From: a virus
DNA: 64,000 bases
Virus record (IMG/VR): IMGVR_UViG_3300025010_000033
Location: 51,232 to 115,231 of that record
Direction: 5' to 3' (one strand)
This document shows positions 25,400-33,790 of this stretch, one piece after another. Made by a program: the position numbers and the translations under genes. Each line of letters opens with the position of its first letter. Position 1 is the stretch's first letter. Under the pieces are notes generated by a model. The model did no database searches. It was not told the DNA's origin and saw nothing but the letters and a program-made list of their open reading frames with translations.

Positions 25400-25441
25400 C
25401 TCCTTTCTAGGTAAATAATTTACAGATTTGTACCTGTGAAT

Positions 25442-25471
25442 ATTGTAACACAGATTAATAAGTTTTGTCAA
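25442..25471 (-). promoter_or_regulatory. Sigma-A-type promoter, leftmost of the divergent region
   Basis: Minus-strand TTGACA and TACAAT are 18 bases apart, with GTG before the -10 element. It is the outermost promoter for the left arm. Confidence 0.8.
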
Positions 25472-26385
25472 GGAAATTTATTTTAGCATTTATAAACATA
25501 AGAACTATATAATAATAAATTTTTACCAGAGGAATTATTTTTATAATCCTTGAAAGTATTGCTAGAGTAGTATTACAGGGATTTGTATGAATGAAGTGTA
25601 TTATATAGTATAGCACTTTTTCCGAGTGAATTGGTGTAATGGTTGTTAGAGTAAGGATAGAGGGATTATTTGATTTGTGTTGTTTGGTAAATTTTTATGG
25701 ATTGATTTGATTTAGAATTAATTTTATTTTGAGATATTATTTTGATGTGAATTGTTAAAAATATTTTATTCAATTTTTAGATGGTCGGATATATGGTATA
25801 ATTGATTCGGATGAATTTGTTAAAGTACGCCCCTCTATAGTAGAAGGGATTGTTAGAATGTGTTATAATTGGTTAGGATCAAGGATTTTAAGGTTATTTG
25901 TAGGATTAGATTTGTTAGGAATTTGTGATTAATTTTGAATGCATAATTATGAATTTTCATTAGATTTTTTTGTTCGATGAGATTTATGATAATTATATTT
26001 TGATTTTAATATTTGGTAGAAATTTATAGATCAAAATATGAATTAATATAAGGTTGAATCTGGTAAAGAAACTGTATGAGAGTAGGATTTATTGGTTATT
26101 TTGTATGGATTGATTTAGTGATATTTATTAAGATTATGTGAGAATTTTATATTATTTTATGAGATTAATTTACAAAATTATTTGACTTTTGAGAAGTTTT
26201 GTGATTTGGAATATGTATTTATTGGGTTGGAAATTGTTGTGATGATTATGTTTTTGCGATGTGAGAACGAAGGGGAAATTTGGATGGATTTGTCTCGAAA
26301 TCGATTTCTAAAATTTCGATGTGTAAACAAGTACTCTGCACATAATGTCGAATAATGTCGAATAATAATTTGTAATCTATGCCCC

Positions 26386-26413
26386 ACCTATGATAAAGTT
26401 GGCATGGTTTTTG
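26386..26413. promoter_or_regulatory. Operator-like ACCTATG..GGCATGG motif, copy 1
   Basis: ACCTATGATAAAGTTGGCAT then GGTTTTTG strongly resembles ACCTATGCTATAATGTTGGC followed by ATAGGTTTTTT at 33164-33195. It appears to be a shared regulatory site. Confidence 0.45.
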
Positions 26414-26450
26414 AAAGTGAATGTTAGCACAGGTTTTTGCTATCAGCTTT

Positions 26451-26478
26451 ACCTATGACAAACTGAAAATAGCATAGG
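26451..26478. promoter_or_regulatory. Operator-like ACCTATG..CATAGG motif, copy 2
   Basis: ACCTATG and CATAGG(C) flank 15 bases, an inverted pair similar to the sites at 26386 and 33164. Confidence 0.4.
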
Positions 26479-26536
26479 CCGATTACCTGCTAATCCCTGA
26501 AACCCTTGCTATAAGCCGATTCCTGCTATTTTCTGA
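26478..26536. repeat. Tandem 22-23 bp direct repeat (GCCGATT..CCTGCTA..CTGA)
   Basis: GCCGATTACCTGCTAATCCC then TGA (26478-26500) is followed by GCCGATTCCTGCTATTTTCT then GA (26515-26536). The copies differ by one deletion and a few substitutions. Iteron-like spacing, about 37 bases, in the origin-like region. Confidence 0.55.
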
Positions 26537-26564
26537 ATGTGACACAATGGGAATGTGTCACATT
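26536..26564. repeat. Perfect 11-bp inverted repeat (AATGTGACACA/TGTGTCACATT)
   Basis: The arms flank a 7-base loop and lie immediately after the tandem repeats. It resembles a dimeric protein binding site. Confidence 0.6.
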
Positions 26565-26770
26565 GGATGAGGATTGGGCCTTATATTATGTCTCGGAATG
26601 AGTTTGAAGAGGTTAGAAGGGGAAATATGAGGCAGGAAATAGAATGGAATGATAATGGATAAAATACAGATAATGTCCTAGTATTGTATCGGCTGCAGTC
26701 GGGAATGATTTGTCGAATTGAATTGATCGGGAGAAAATGGAATGAATCGTAATGCGCTGATGATGCTGAT

Positions 26771-26804
26771 TATACGTATATGAGTATATACGTATATACG
26801 TATA
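26771..26804. repeat. TATACGTATA palindrome cluster at the skew switch
   Basis: Overlapping palindromic TATACGTATA units occur three times within 34 bases, with TGAG between the first and second. The centre coincides with the change of G/C skew. Confidence 0.6.
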
Positions 26805-27782
26805 AAATATCGAGGTCTATAACATAGGCGAAATTAGTGAAGACTTAAATAAATGAGTAACCACTCATATGTACAACCATTCATATAATAAAATTGTAAT
26901 TACATTGTACATACACATATAATACTTTGAATATCAAACTATATTAGTCTCAAAATATTCTATATTCAAACTAATATCACATAACCCATAATCCTATCAT
27001 ACTACCATACAATACAGTCACTTGACTACATTACACGTTCAATATAATCATAATCATATTATCCCATCACATTAACCACATTATATGATCATTATGATCA
27101 CATATCACCTATACTATCATAATCCAAACTAATATCAACCATTTCACTAAACTATAATCCACACCAAATTACTATGCTTTAATACCTACTATATTACTTG
27201 GTATTTATATCCTATCATTCTACTATACATTAATACCAACTAATTAACTATGCTATATATATCCATATCATTTCACTACACTATAATAAATTAGTACACA
27301 ACATAAATATATAACCTGTTATATATCACTATACCCTCAAGGGGTATACTCTAACCTCAAAACTACCATACCCACGTAGGGTATAAAATTCCACATCTCG
27401 TAATACCCCTAAAATAAAATTCTACACACTAACATATACCTCTAAACCTCAAACCGCTTAAACGCCCCTTTCTGTCGCTCTAATCTTATAATTTTATTTC
27501 TTGCTTCAACGCATTATATCAACTCTTATTTTACATTGGCATAAGTTTTGCTAGTATAATACAGTAATACATAAACCATATCTGTATTAATACACAGTCT
27601 TCATATCCTACGATCATATCATAATCAAACCAACAACATACAATTATAAATACTCATAGTAAATATCCTAAAATCCCTACAAATTCATAACTATAAAAAT
27701 AAATTTTATTGCAAATGGTTTTCCCTATTGTTTTTGTGATATAATAATATAGGAAATCAATTAATTAAAAGGAGTGCTAACA

Positions 27783-28109
27783 ATGATTAAAGCAACGAAA
27801 GCAACTAAAAAAAGATTAACTACTGAAGACTTTACACCTTATGTTCGCCTTTCAACTCTCATAGAATCAATAATCAAAGAAGCAGAACGAGTTGAAAGAC
27901 ATGGAGAAGAGACAGACTTTAGAGCTTGCTATACAGATAGAGGATTATTTTACAAATGTTATGAAGACGAAAAACCATTATTTAGAGGATTTGAAAGTAG
28001 ATACCCTGAATTAATTGAAACAACATTAACACATGGTTTAAACCAAATTAAAATACCAGATGTGAATAAATTTGTTAAAGTTATGTTGCAAAGAAAATTT
28101 GAAGACTAG
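27783..28109 (+). CDS. Hypothetical protein (108 aa)
   Basis: A helical protein (TEDFTPYVRLSTLIESIIKEAERVERHGEETDF), first gene of the right arm, with GGAGTGCTAACA before its ATG (an upstream ATG lacks a site). A TATAAT element lies at 27740. No family recognised. A strong terminator overlaps its stop codon. Confidence 0.7.
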   Translation: MIKATKATKKRLTTEDFTPYVRLSTLIESIIKEAERVERHGEETDFRACYTDRGLFYKCYEDEKPLFRGFESRYPELIETTLTHGLNQIKIPDVNKFVKVMLQRKFED

Positions 28110-28126
28110 AGATAGTCTTCTTTTTT
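28101..28126 (+). terminator. Rho-independent terminator
   Basis: GAAGACT/AGTCTTC with a 6-base loop, followed by TTTTTT. The stem includes the stop codon of the 27783-28109 gene. Confidence 0.85.
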
Positions 28127-28153
28127 GACCATAAACCCCAAAATAAAATTATC

Positions 28154-28181
28154 TTGACATTCTCCCAAATTTATTTATAAT
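28154..28181 (+). promoter_or_regulatory. Sigma-A-type promoter
   Basis: TTGACA, 16 bases, TATAAT; preceded by an AAAATAAAATT stretch shared with several right-arm promoters. Drives the J-domain gene. Confidence 0.85.
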
Positions 28182-28271
28182 TATATTTATACCTCAACTA
28201 AATCAATTACATAAAAAATCCTAAACCCAATTCCCTAAACCAAACCAAAAATAAAAGGAGCGTGTACCCAA

Positions 28272-28778
28272 ATGAACAAATTTAAATTTTTCTCAACCTG
28301 CAAAACCATCCAGGAGCTAAAAACTACATTCCGCGAACTCGTAAAACTCCATCATCCAGACAAACCGACCGGAAACCTCGAAACAATGAAATCCCTAAAC
28401 ATAGAGTATGAATTAGCATTCGAATACATCAAAAACAATCCAATTAACGACACTGAGAAAAAATCCTCTTTCTATGCAAATGTAAACGATGGATTCCGCG
28501 AAACCTTAGAAAAAATTATCTTCATTCCTGAAATTTTTATAGAAATATGTGGCTCCTGGATTTGGGTCAATGGTGAGACAAAAGCAGTAAAACATCTACT
28601 AAAAGATGCTGGTCTATGGTATGCAACAAACAAAAAAGCATGGTATTTTAAACCTGCTGATTATAAGGCCAAAAAGCATAAGGCATTTAGCATGGAAGAT
28701 ATTCGCGGTAAATATGGTTCAGAAACAGTCGAGAAGAAGGAAAGAGTAAAGGTAGAAAATCCAATGGCAGCAAAATAA
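28272..28778 (+). CDS. J-domain protein (DnaJ-like, 168 aa)
   Basis: The first 60 residues form a J-domain with the HPD tripeptide (LVKLHHPDKPTG), which st​imulates Hsp70-type ATPases. The C-terminal half (ICGSWIWVNGETKAVKHLLKDAGLWYATNKKAWYF) is a conserved domain found after J-domains in phage and plasmid proteins. It probably recruits host DnaK for phage replication or assembly. GGAGCGTGTACCCAA precedes the ATG. Confidence 0.85.
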   Translation: MNKFKFFSTCKTIQELKTTFRELVKLHHPDKPTGNLETMKSLNIEYELAFEYIKNNPINDTEKKSSFYANVNDGFRETLEKIIFIPEIFIEICGSWIWVNGETKAVKHLLKDAGLWYATNKKAWYFKPADYKAKKHKAFSMEDIRGKYGSETVEKKERVKVENPMAAK

Positions 28779-28790
28779 AATTGTTAAATA

Positions 28791-28824
28791 AAATGAGGCT
28801 TAAACAGTCTCATTTTTCTTTTTT
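28791..28824 (+). terminator. Rho-independent terminator
   Basis: AAATGAG/CTCATTT with an 11-base loop, followed by TTCTTTTTT. Confidence 0.8.
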
Positions 28825-28934
28825 ATGTGCTAACATTTTGCTCTTATCTATTTTGTGCTACCTGGTAAACATTTTTGTATTAATTCTAAATAATTAACCA
28901 TTAATAAAACCTTAAAATAATTTTCCAAAATCTA

Positions 28935-28962
28935 TAGACATTCGCTTAAAAATATATATAAT
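28935..28962 (+). promoter_or_regulatory. Promoter
   Basis: TAGACA, 16 bases, TATAAT, upstream of the 125-aa gene. Confidence 0.65.
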
Positions 28963-29003
28963 AATAAGTAAGAAGTTGTTCAAATTTGAAAGGAGTTTTT
29001 AAA

Positions 29004-29381
29004 ATGGCAAGTATTAAAACTGCTAAAATTGGAGATATGCTACAAGTTCCTTCGATCTTATTATTCCCTCAAAGGACTGGAAAATTTAATAGACATGGTT
29101 ATTCTATAGGTAAAGTAATCAATGTTTTTAAACATTCTGAAACAGGCGAAACGGTTGTAGAGGTCGAATATTTAGAAGCATTCCGCTACAAAAGCGATTT
29201 CCCTTTACAAGTAAAAAAATTCTTTGTTGGAAATTGTATGAAATTTAAACTGGAACCATGTACTTTATCTGATAAAGATGCAGAATTATATATCTCAAAA
29301 GCTGGATATAAACGCATAAATGGAAATGTATATGATCTTTATCAATCGGCATGTATTGATACATTTAATTTAGAAGTATAA
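29004..29381 (+). CDS. Hypothetical protein (125 aa)
   Basis: A beta-rich product (IGDMLQVPSILLFPQRTGKFNRHGYSIGKVINVFKHSETGETVVEVEYLE) that recalls KOW- or chromo-like nucleic-acid modules. AAAGGAGTTTTTAAA precedes the ATG. No family is certain. It has its own promoter and terminator. Confidence 0.7.
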   Translation: MASIKTAKIGDMLQVPSILLFPQRTGKFNRHGYSIGKVINVFKHSETGETVVEVEYLEAFRYKSDFPLQVKKFFVGNCMKFKLEPCTLSDKDAELYISKAGYKRINGNVYDLYQSACIDTFNLEV

Positions 29382-29406
29382 AAGGAAGGGAAACCTTCCT
29401 TTTTCT
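29381..29406 (+). terminator. Rho-independent terminator
   Basis: AAAGGAAGG/CCTTCCTTT with a GAAA loop and TTTTT tail; the stem starts at the stop codon. Confidence 0.85.
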
Positions 29407-29512
29407 CTATTTCTAAAAATGCTCTCTAGTGACCTCTGACATCATTCCATAACCCTTTATATCAATACTATCTTATCCAATCATCTTGCAAATACAAATA
29501 TAAAATATTTTC

Positions 29513-29540
29513 TTGACATTGGCCTAAATAAGCGTATAAT
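29513..29540 (+). promoter_or_regulatory. Sigma-A-type promoter of the 175-nt RNA
   Basis: TTGACA, 16 bases, TATAAT. The expected start (about 29547) coincides with the first helix of the structured RNA. Confidence 0.85.
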
Positions 29541-29546
29541 AGTAAA

Positions 29547-29730
29547 TGTAGAGATAAGAGGAAAAAGCACATAGGGCATATGTTGAGGAAATGACTTGTT
29601 AATCAAGTGTATAAGACCTCACTAGTTCGGGAGGCTGGAAGGCCTATAATCCTCACTATTGGTTGAGGGAACAAAGATAACCCGGAACCCCTACAACTTG
29701 ATAGAACTATCTACTTATCTCTATACTAAA
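29547..29730 (+). ncRNA. Compact structured RNA (about 175 nt), no known family recognised
   Basis: The RNA starts at its own promoter and folds completely. A 10-bp closing stem pairs TAGAGATAAG (29549-29558) with CTTATCTCTA (29714-29723). A first arm has TGAGG/CCTCA (29584/29617) with ACTTG/CAAGT inside. A second arm has GTTCGGG/CCCGGAAC (29625/29681) enclosing AGGC/GCCT and CCTCA/TGAGG hairpins. It lies just before the 69-aa gene, so it may be a cis-acting leader or a free small RNA. Confidence 0.7.
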
Positions 29731-29751
29731 TCTTAAAAGGAGTTTTGACTA

Positions 29752-29961
29752 ATGAGAATAGTGCAAAGTCAAACTGAAGGTAATTGCACAAAAATTATGA
29801 TTATTACTTATAATGAAGGTGTTTCAATTTTTATAACTGGTGCATATGTAACCAGTGAAGGAAAACCAAATGCACTAAATCAATGCTTTGGAGTAAGAAG
29901 TTTTTCAAAATTTGAAGAGGCAGAGGAAAGATTAAATTCTAGTTGTAAAAATTGGGGTTAA
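29752..29961 (+). CDS. Hypothetical protein (69 aa)
   Basis: A beta-rich protein (NCTKIMIITYNEGVSIFITGAYVTSEG). AAAAGGAGTTTTGACTA precedes the ATG. It follows the structured RNA at 29.55 kb and may be regulated by it. No family recognised. Confidence 0.7.
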   Translation: MRIVQSQTEGNCTKIMIITYNEGVSIFITGAYVTSEGKPNALNQCFGVRSFSKFEEAEERLNSSCKNWG

Positions 29962-29977
29962 TTGGAGGTTTTAATTA

Positions 29978-30202
29978 ATGAAAAAAGGCCAAAAATTCTG
30001 GTATTATGGTGAATTAGTTACTTATACTTACTATAGCATAAAATACAATTCCCATCATTTTAGCAATTCGGTTTGCAAAGATAATCAAATTTCTGTCATT
30101 GGTACAAAAGACTATCATAATTTTTCTGAAGTCCTTGCTAATCAGGAATATCATAAAAGTTATAAAATTCCTGAAATCAATGAAAATGAAGTATTATTTT
30201 AA
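29978..30202 (+). CDS. Hypothetical protein (74 aa)
   Basis: Starts MKKGQKFWYYGELVTYTYYSIKYNSHHF, a beta-strand pattern with many aromatics. TTGGAGGTTTTAATTA precedes the ATG, 16 bases after the previous stop, so both genes share a transcript. No family recognised. Confidence 0.7.
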   Translation: MKKGQKFWYYGELVTYTYYSIKYNSHHFSNSVCKDNQISVIGTKDYHNFSEVLANQEYHKSYKIPEINENEVLF

Positions 30203-30272
30203 AGACTCGATTCCCTCCTATTACATATGTAGAAGCAGCAAAATAAACACAAACCACAAAATAAATTCTCTA

Positions 30273-30297
30273 AGAGGCTCTAACGAGTCTCTTTTCT
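30273..30297 (+). terminator. Rho-independent terminator
   Basis: AGAGGCTC/GAGTCTCT with one G.T pair, followed by TTTTCT. Confidence 0.7.
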
Positions 30298-30477
30298 ATT
30301 CCCCTTATAATCCTTCACCTATCCACAAAAACCTTCTTACAATCAATCCTAGCGCATATCACAGCAATATAAACCACATTCCGCTACAATCTCAAATCCT
30401 ATAATCCTAATAATTATCAACCATCCTTATCAATCCCATATTCCCGATCACAACAAAAACAAACCCTAAAATAAATA
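30297..30477 (+). other. G-poor intergenic stretch
   Basis: About 180 bases between terminator and promoter are rich in A and C, and very poor in G on the plus strand, like other gaps in this arm. No gene or structure found. Confidence 0.4.
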
Positions 30478-30507
30478 TTGACATATCATATTCAATCATG
30501 CTATAAT
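30478..30507 (+). promoter_or_regulatory. Sigma-A-type promoter
   Basis: TTGACA, 18 bases, TATAAT. Confidence 0.8.
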
Positions 30508-30561
30508 TAATTTTACCCAATTATACAAAATAAATTTCTAAGGAAAGGAGTTGAGCGAACT

Positions 30562-30621
30562 ATACTAATTATTAATTTTATTAATTTTGCTATTACTATC
30601 TATAGATCCGGCTATACATAA
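30562..30621 (+). CDS. Possible hydrophobic leader peptide ending G-Y-T
   Basis: After AGGAAAGGAG a 19-codon frame without ATG reads ILIINFINFAITIYRSGYT-stop, ahead of the 101-aa gene. It resembles frames at 22792 (minus) and 39461. Start would be AUA. Weak evidence. Confidence 0.3.
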   Translation: MLIINFINFAITIYRSGYT

Positions 30622-30693
30622 TAATCTAATCAATTATCCGTCCTTAATCTTTAGTCAATTATAAAAATAAAATAATGAAAGAGGTAAAACAAA

Positions 30694-30999
30694 ATGAATG
30701 AATTTGATCTATTTGATTTTATGTACAATCCTTATGGCCCTAATGGACTGGAAGAAGAGCAGGAACCTCAAGTATTAAACCTTAAATACATCCTAGAATA
30801 CTGTAATGAATATTCCTTAGAGTCAGCACCAGAGACAATATATCATGAATGGATACAATTATTAGAAAGTCAGCATCTATTTGTTTGTGAAATGATACTA
30901 GAGCCTTATATGATGGTAATCGAGAGAAACACTGGTAAAATAGTAATGGAACATAATGAACAAAGACAATATGTAAATATAGAAGAAGAAGAAAAATAG
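30694..30999 (+). CDS. Hypothetical acidic protein (101 aa)
   Basis: Acidic, helical product (EEEQEPQVLNLKYILEYCNEYSLESAPETIYHEWIQLLESQHLFVCEMILEPYM). AAAGAGGTAAAACAAA precedes the ATG. It ends one base before the next gene's ATG, so the two are coupled. No family recognised. Confidence 0.75.
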   Translation: MNEFDLFDFMYNPYGPNGLEEEQEPQVLNLKYILEYCNEYSLESAPETIYHEWIQLLESQHLFVCEMILEPYMMVIERNTGKIVMEHNEQRQYVNIEEEEK

Positions 31000-31000
31000 A

Positions 31001-32011
31001 ATGAATATATCTAAACTATATTTAGGATTAACAATAAAAAATTACAAGGAATTATGTATTTTCTTAGAAATACCAGTCAAAGGAGGCAACGGCAAACAAA
31101 TACAATTAAACGAATTATCTAGATATTGTAATTTTACTAAAGAAGGTAAAAAATTTACTTTTAATGAGATATATGAGGAACCACTAGAAAAAATAGATTT
31201 AAGATCAGAGGGTAATAATTCTAAATATGTAGAACATATTCAAGCTCAATTATTACATACACTATCTAAGGCTGAAGGGCATAAATATACTATTACTAAA
31301 AATAATTTATTTGAATCTCTTGGAATGGTTAACGCTCAATACTTAGATAAAGCACTAGTAATAAAATTCTTGTCTAAAAAGGATAGTAGATTTACAAAAT
31401 TCAATATTAATCACTTATATTTAAGAACCAATGATAGATTGACTAGAATCCTATTTGATTCTTTAAATAGTTTAAAAAGAAGATGTCTAATTGACTATAA
31501 TGAATTACATATAATAGTTAAAATAGATGATGAAGGAAAAGAGCATCATCTAAGGGCCAATGATGATGAAAAAACTTTAATTATGAGTATTAAATATAAT
31601 GTATTGCAAGACATGAAACTTAATACTATCACTCAGGTTATGTTTAAATTTAAGACTGAAGAATTTTACAAAAGAGTTAATAAGAAACTAAAAGAATATG
31701 GTATAGATTACGCATATAAGCAAATAGAGTTATTATTTGAACAAGAAGATGTATTACACGAACTTAATAAGATTGAATTACAGCAACATAAAAAGAATTT
31801 AAATGATAAAGTAATCGAAACAATGACTATAAATACAAGAGATACCTTTTACAATAATGAAAAAGAATACAATGAAGGGTTAATGGATTTCTTACTTAAT
31901 GAAAGACCAATGATAGGGAGATATAATGAAATGAAGTTTACAGGATTTAAACATAATTCAGACTATATTGATATACAATTAGAATTAATTGAATATATAT
32001 TAAGAATTTAA
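31001..32011 (+). CDS. Phage/plasmid regulator-like protein (336 aa)
   Basis: The N-terminus (TIKNYKELCIFLEIPVKGGNGKQIQLNELSRYCNFTKEGKKFTFNEIYEEP) matches a conserved module seen at the start of many uncharacterised Firmicutes phage and plasmid proteins. The rest is helical with two beta sections (YNEGLMDFLLNERP). It begins two bases after the previous stop without its own ribosome site, so translation is coupled. It may act in replication or regulation near the origin. Confidence 0.6.
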   Translation: MNISKLYLGLTIKNYKELCIFLEIPVKGGNGKQIQLNELSRYCNFTKEGKKFTFNEIYEEPLEKIDLRSEGNNSKYVEHIQAQLLHTLSKAEGHKYTITKNNLFESLGMVNAQYLDKALVIKFLSKKDSRFTKFNINHLYLRTNDRLTRILFDSLNSLKRRCLIDYNELHIIVKIDDEGKEHHLRANDDEKTLIMSIKYNVLQDMKLNTITQVMFKFKTEEFYKRVNKKLKEYGIDYAYKQIELLFEQEDVLHELNKIELQQHKKNLNDKVIETMTINTRDTFYNNEKEYNEGLMDFLLNERPMIGRYNEMKFTGFKHNSDYIDIQLELIEYILRI

Positions 32012-32022
32012 TAAATTAAAAT

Positions 32023-32112
32023 TTAGTTGACAGTTTATAAATCATAAATATAATATAGCATGGTGACAAATGTTATAGTTCTTTATACTACGACTTTTAA
32101 ACTGTCAACTAA
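32023..32112 (+). repeat. 15-bp perfect inverted repeat carrying a promoter in each arm
   Basis: TTAGTTGACAGTTTA (32023-32037) and TAAACTGTCAACTAA (32098-32112) are exact reverse complements. The left arm is the -35 of a promoter with TATAAT at 32049-32054; the right arm has TTGACA on the minus strand with TATAAA 15 bases further. The promoters would face each other. Confidence 0.7.
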
Positions 32113-32235
32113 TTTCTTTTTCTCTATTTGTCTTTTTAAAAGTGCCAACTTTTCTCTAATCCTTAAATTTATACGGTGACTTAGGAACGCAAGCATAATT
32201 TCCGGCAAGTGTGCGGAAATTCTGGTATATACTTC
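32060..32235 (+). ncRNA. Candidate small structured RNA
   Basis: A transcript from the 32027 promoter would contain AATTTCCG/CGGAAATT (32197-32204 with 32214-32221) enclosed by TATAC/GTATA (32170-32174 with 32225-32229). It ends before the promoter of the next gene. No known ribozyme or riboswitch core was recognised. Confidence 0.4.
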
Positions 32236-32290
32236 TAATAATTTTTTTCTTATAATCTTAAATCTATAAACACTAATATAAATTATTCTA

Positions 32291-32319
32291 TAGACATTGC
32301 TCTCCTATTTTGTTATACT
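32291..32319 (+). promoter_or_regulatory. Promoter
   Basis: TAGACA, 17 bases, TATACT, upstream of 32363. Confidence 0.65.
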
Positions 32320-32362
32320 ATCAATATTAAACATACCCAAATCAATAAAAGGAGGTTTCCCA

Positions 32363-32812
32363 ATGGCAAAGCGTAGAACTAAACAAGACATGCAAAAAGC
32401 AGCAAATACATGTCGCTTATTTCTCTTATCCGACAATAATCCCCATACTGCATACGAGCAATACATAAAAGACCATATGCTTTCTGGTCAACCAATGCCT
32501 TATTATATCCAAGGAATCAAAGACTTTATTACAGCATCAAAACTCTTGGAATCTGATATCCTGGCAATCAAAAAAGAAAAAGAACGCTCAGAGAATCAAT
32601 TAGCAGAAAAACAATCTGATATGGAATTGATCAAATCATTAGACGTTAAGTTAGTAATGCAAGCTTATAAAACATCATCGGGCAATGCTAAACTAGAATT
32701 ATGCAATTTAGCAAATATGGTACACGCTAAAGACTTTACCGGAATTACGCAATCAGAAATCTACACTGCAAAGGAATTCCAATTAATTAAAGAAAGTAGG
32801 TACACCTCATGA
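32363..32812 (+). CDS. Hypothetical coiled-coil protein (149 aa)
   Basis: Begins MAKRRTKQDMQKAANTCRLF; the middle has a coiled coil (LESDILAIKKEKERSENQLAEKQ). GGAGGTTTCCCA precedes the ATG. It overlaps the next gene's ATG by four bases (ATGA), indicating coupling to a secreted protein. No family recognised. Confidence 0.7.
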   Translation: MAKRRTKQDMQKAANTCRLFLLSDNNPHTAYEQYIKDHMLSGQPMPYYIQGIKDFITASKLLESDILAIKKEKERSENQLAEKQSDMELIKSLDVKLVMQAYKTSSGNAKLELCNLANMVHAKDFTGITQSEIYTAKEFQLIKESRYTS

Positions 32813-33126
32813 AAAAACTAATATCTATCTTAACAATTTCCCTCACTCTCCTAACATCCTCTATCCTAACAACTTCAGCAAATCCCACAATACAACCTGG
32901 CTCTGACACCTCATACACAATGATAGCACTGGCCACACAATCTATCTACAATCCACCAAATTCTTGTTACCATACAACTATTCAAAATGAAAATGGCGAT
33001 GCCTTTATAATCCTCACAACAGACAATGTTACAAACAAATGGTTTGAATGCTCAGTTGACAGTAATAATACACCGGAAAATATAAAAGATGATAAAATAA
33101 TTGATCTTGGATTGCTAGAGGAATAA
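32809..33126 (+). CDS. Small secreted protein (105 aa)
   Basis: A clear signal peptide (MKKLISILTISLTLLTSSIL, cleavage expected after TSA at about 23) is followed by a beta-rich mature part with two cysteines that could form a disulfide. A short extracellular protein in a phage early region could change the host surface or act on neighbouring cells (inference). Confidence 0.75.
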   Translation: MKKLISILTISLTLLTSSILTTSANPTIQPGSDTSYTMIALATQSIYNPPNSCYHTTIQNENGDAFIILTTDNVTNKWFECSVDSNNTPENIKDDKIIDLGLLEE

Positions 33127-33162
33127 ATCTTAAAATAAAATTATCTACTACCAAAACTATTC

Positions 33163-33196
33163 AACCTATGCTATAATGTTGGCATAGGTTTTTTAT
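33163..33196 (+). promoter_or_regulatory. Operator-like palindrome or terminator with embedded -10 (ACCTATG family)
   Basis: AACCTATGC/GCATAGGTT with TATAAT (33172-33177) in the loop and TTTTTT after. It matches motifs in the origin-like region (26386 and 26451). It could terminate the secreted-protein transcript or be a repressor site over a promoter for the 33242 gene. Confidence 0.6.
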
Positions 33197-33241
33197 TGTA
33201 ATTAATTCAAATCTAAAATATTAGAAAGAAGGTAAATACAT

Positions 33242-33790
33242 ATGATCAAATTAACCGAACTCAAACGCATGATAAAAGCCAATAACTTGAACCCTTGTTT
33301 TTATGCTGAAGGATTAAATAATGTCATTTTCAACTATAAGCAACAACTTACTATTATTTTAAAGCAAATTGACCAACCAAAACTATTTGCTTATTTACAA
33401 TCAACTAATTATGTCTCTGCTGATCTAAAATTCACTCCTTATAATCTAGATATGGATCTTAAAAATAAATTTGAGAGAATCACAGCTAACAAACTGGAGC
33501 ATACACAAATGTTAGTGGACACCGGAATACAATTCCACAAAAAAGGAAAATGGAAAGACGAAGAGAAAATTCTTTACAAAGTATTCAAAACTGAAAAAGG
33601 ATTAATGAAGATCAAAGATGAATACCTTTGTATACTTAATCAAGATGTTAAAAAAGGAGTTATGCTAAAAACAAATGAAGCGCATAGCATGGTATTTATA
33701 TATAATAATACATTTGACATTATCGGCGTTTGCGTGGGAGAAAAATTCGAAATGAGCGAACTAACAGAATATACACAATGGGGATCTTAA
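33242..33790 (+). CDS. Hypothetical protein (182 aa)
   Basis: Mixed alpha/beta product (LKRMIKANNLNPCFYAEGLNNVIFNY...ILNQDVKKGVMLKTNEAHSMVFIYNNT). AAGAAGGTAAATACAT precedes the ATG. No family recognised. A terminator follows the stop codon. Confidence 0.7.
   Translation: MIKLTELKRMIKANNLNPCFYAEGLNNVIFNYKQQLTIILKQIDQPKLFAYLQSTNYVSADLKFTPYNLDMDLKNKFERITANKLEHTQMLVDTGIQFHKKGKWKDEEKILYKVFKTEKGLMKIKDEYLCILNQDVKKGVMLKTNEAHSMVFIYNNTFDIIGVCVGEKFEMSELTEYTQWGS

Larger units (their letters stand above)
25480..27770. other. Gene-free divergent region, probable replication origin or control region
   Basis: No gene is supported here. To the left, genes run leftward; to the right, rightward. Base composition switches sharply near 26.8 kb. 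Positions 25621-25680 have 20 G and 2 C, whereas 27061-27120 have 2 G and 16 C. The switch lies beside TATACGTATA palindromes, a perfect 11-bp inverted repeat, two near-identical GCCGATT repeats and operator-like ACCTATG motifs. This combination fits a bidirectional origin or the central regulatory region of a phage. Confidence 0.6.

Noticed and set aside
26178-26387. Minus-strand frame of 69 codons in the origin-like region
   Set aside because: No ribosome site, no coding-like composition; ends in the repeat area.
30099-30404. Plus-strand frame of 101 codons overlapping 29978-30202
   Set aside because: Shadow of the real gene in another frame; runs through a terminator.
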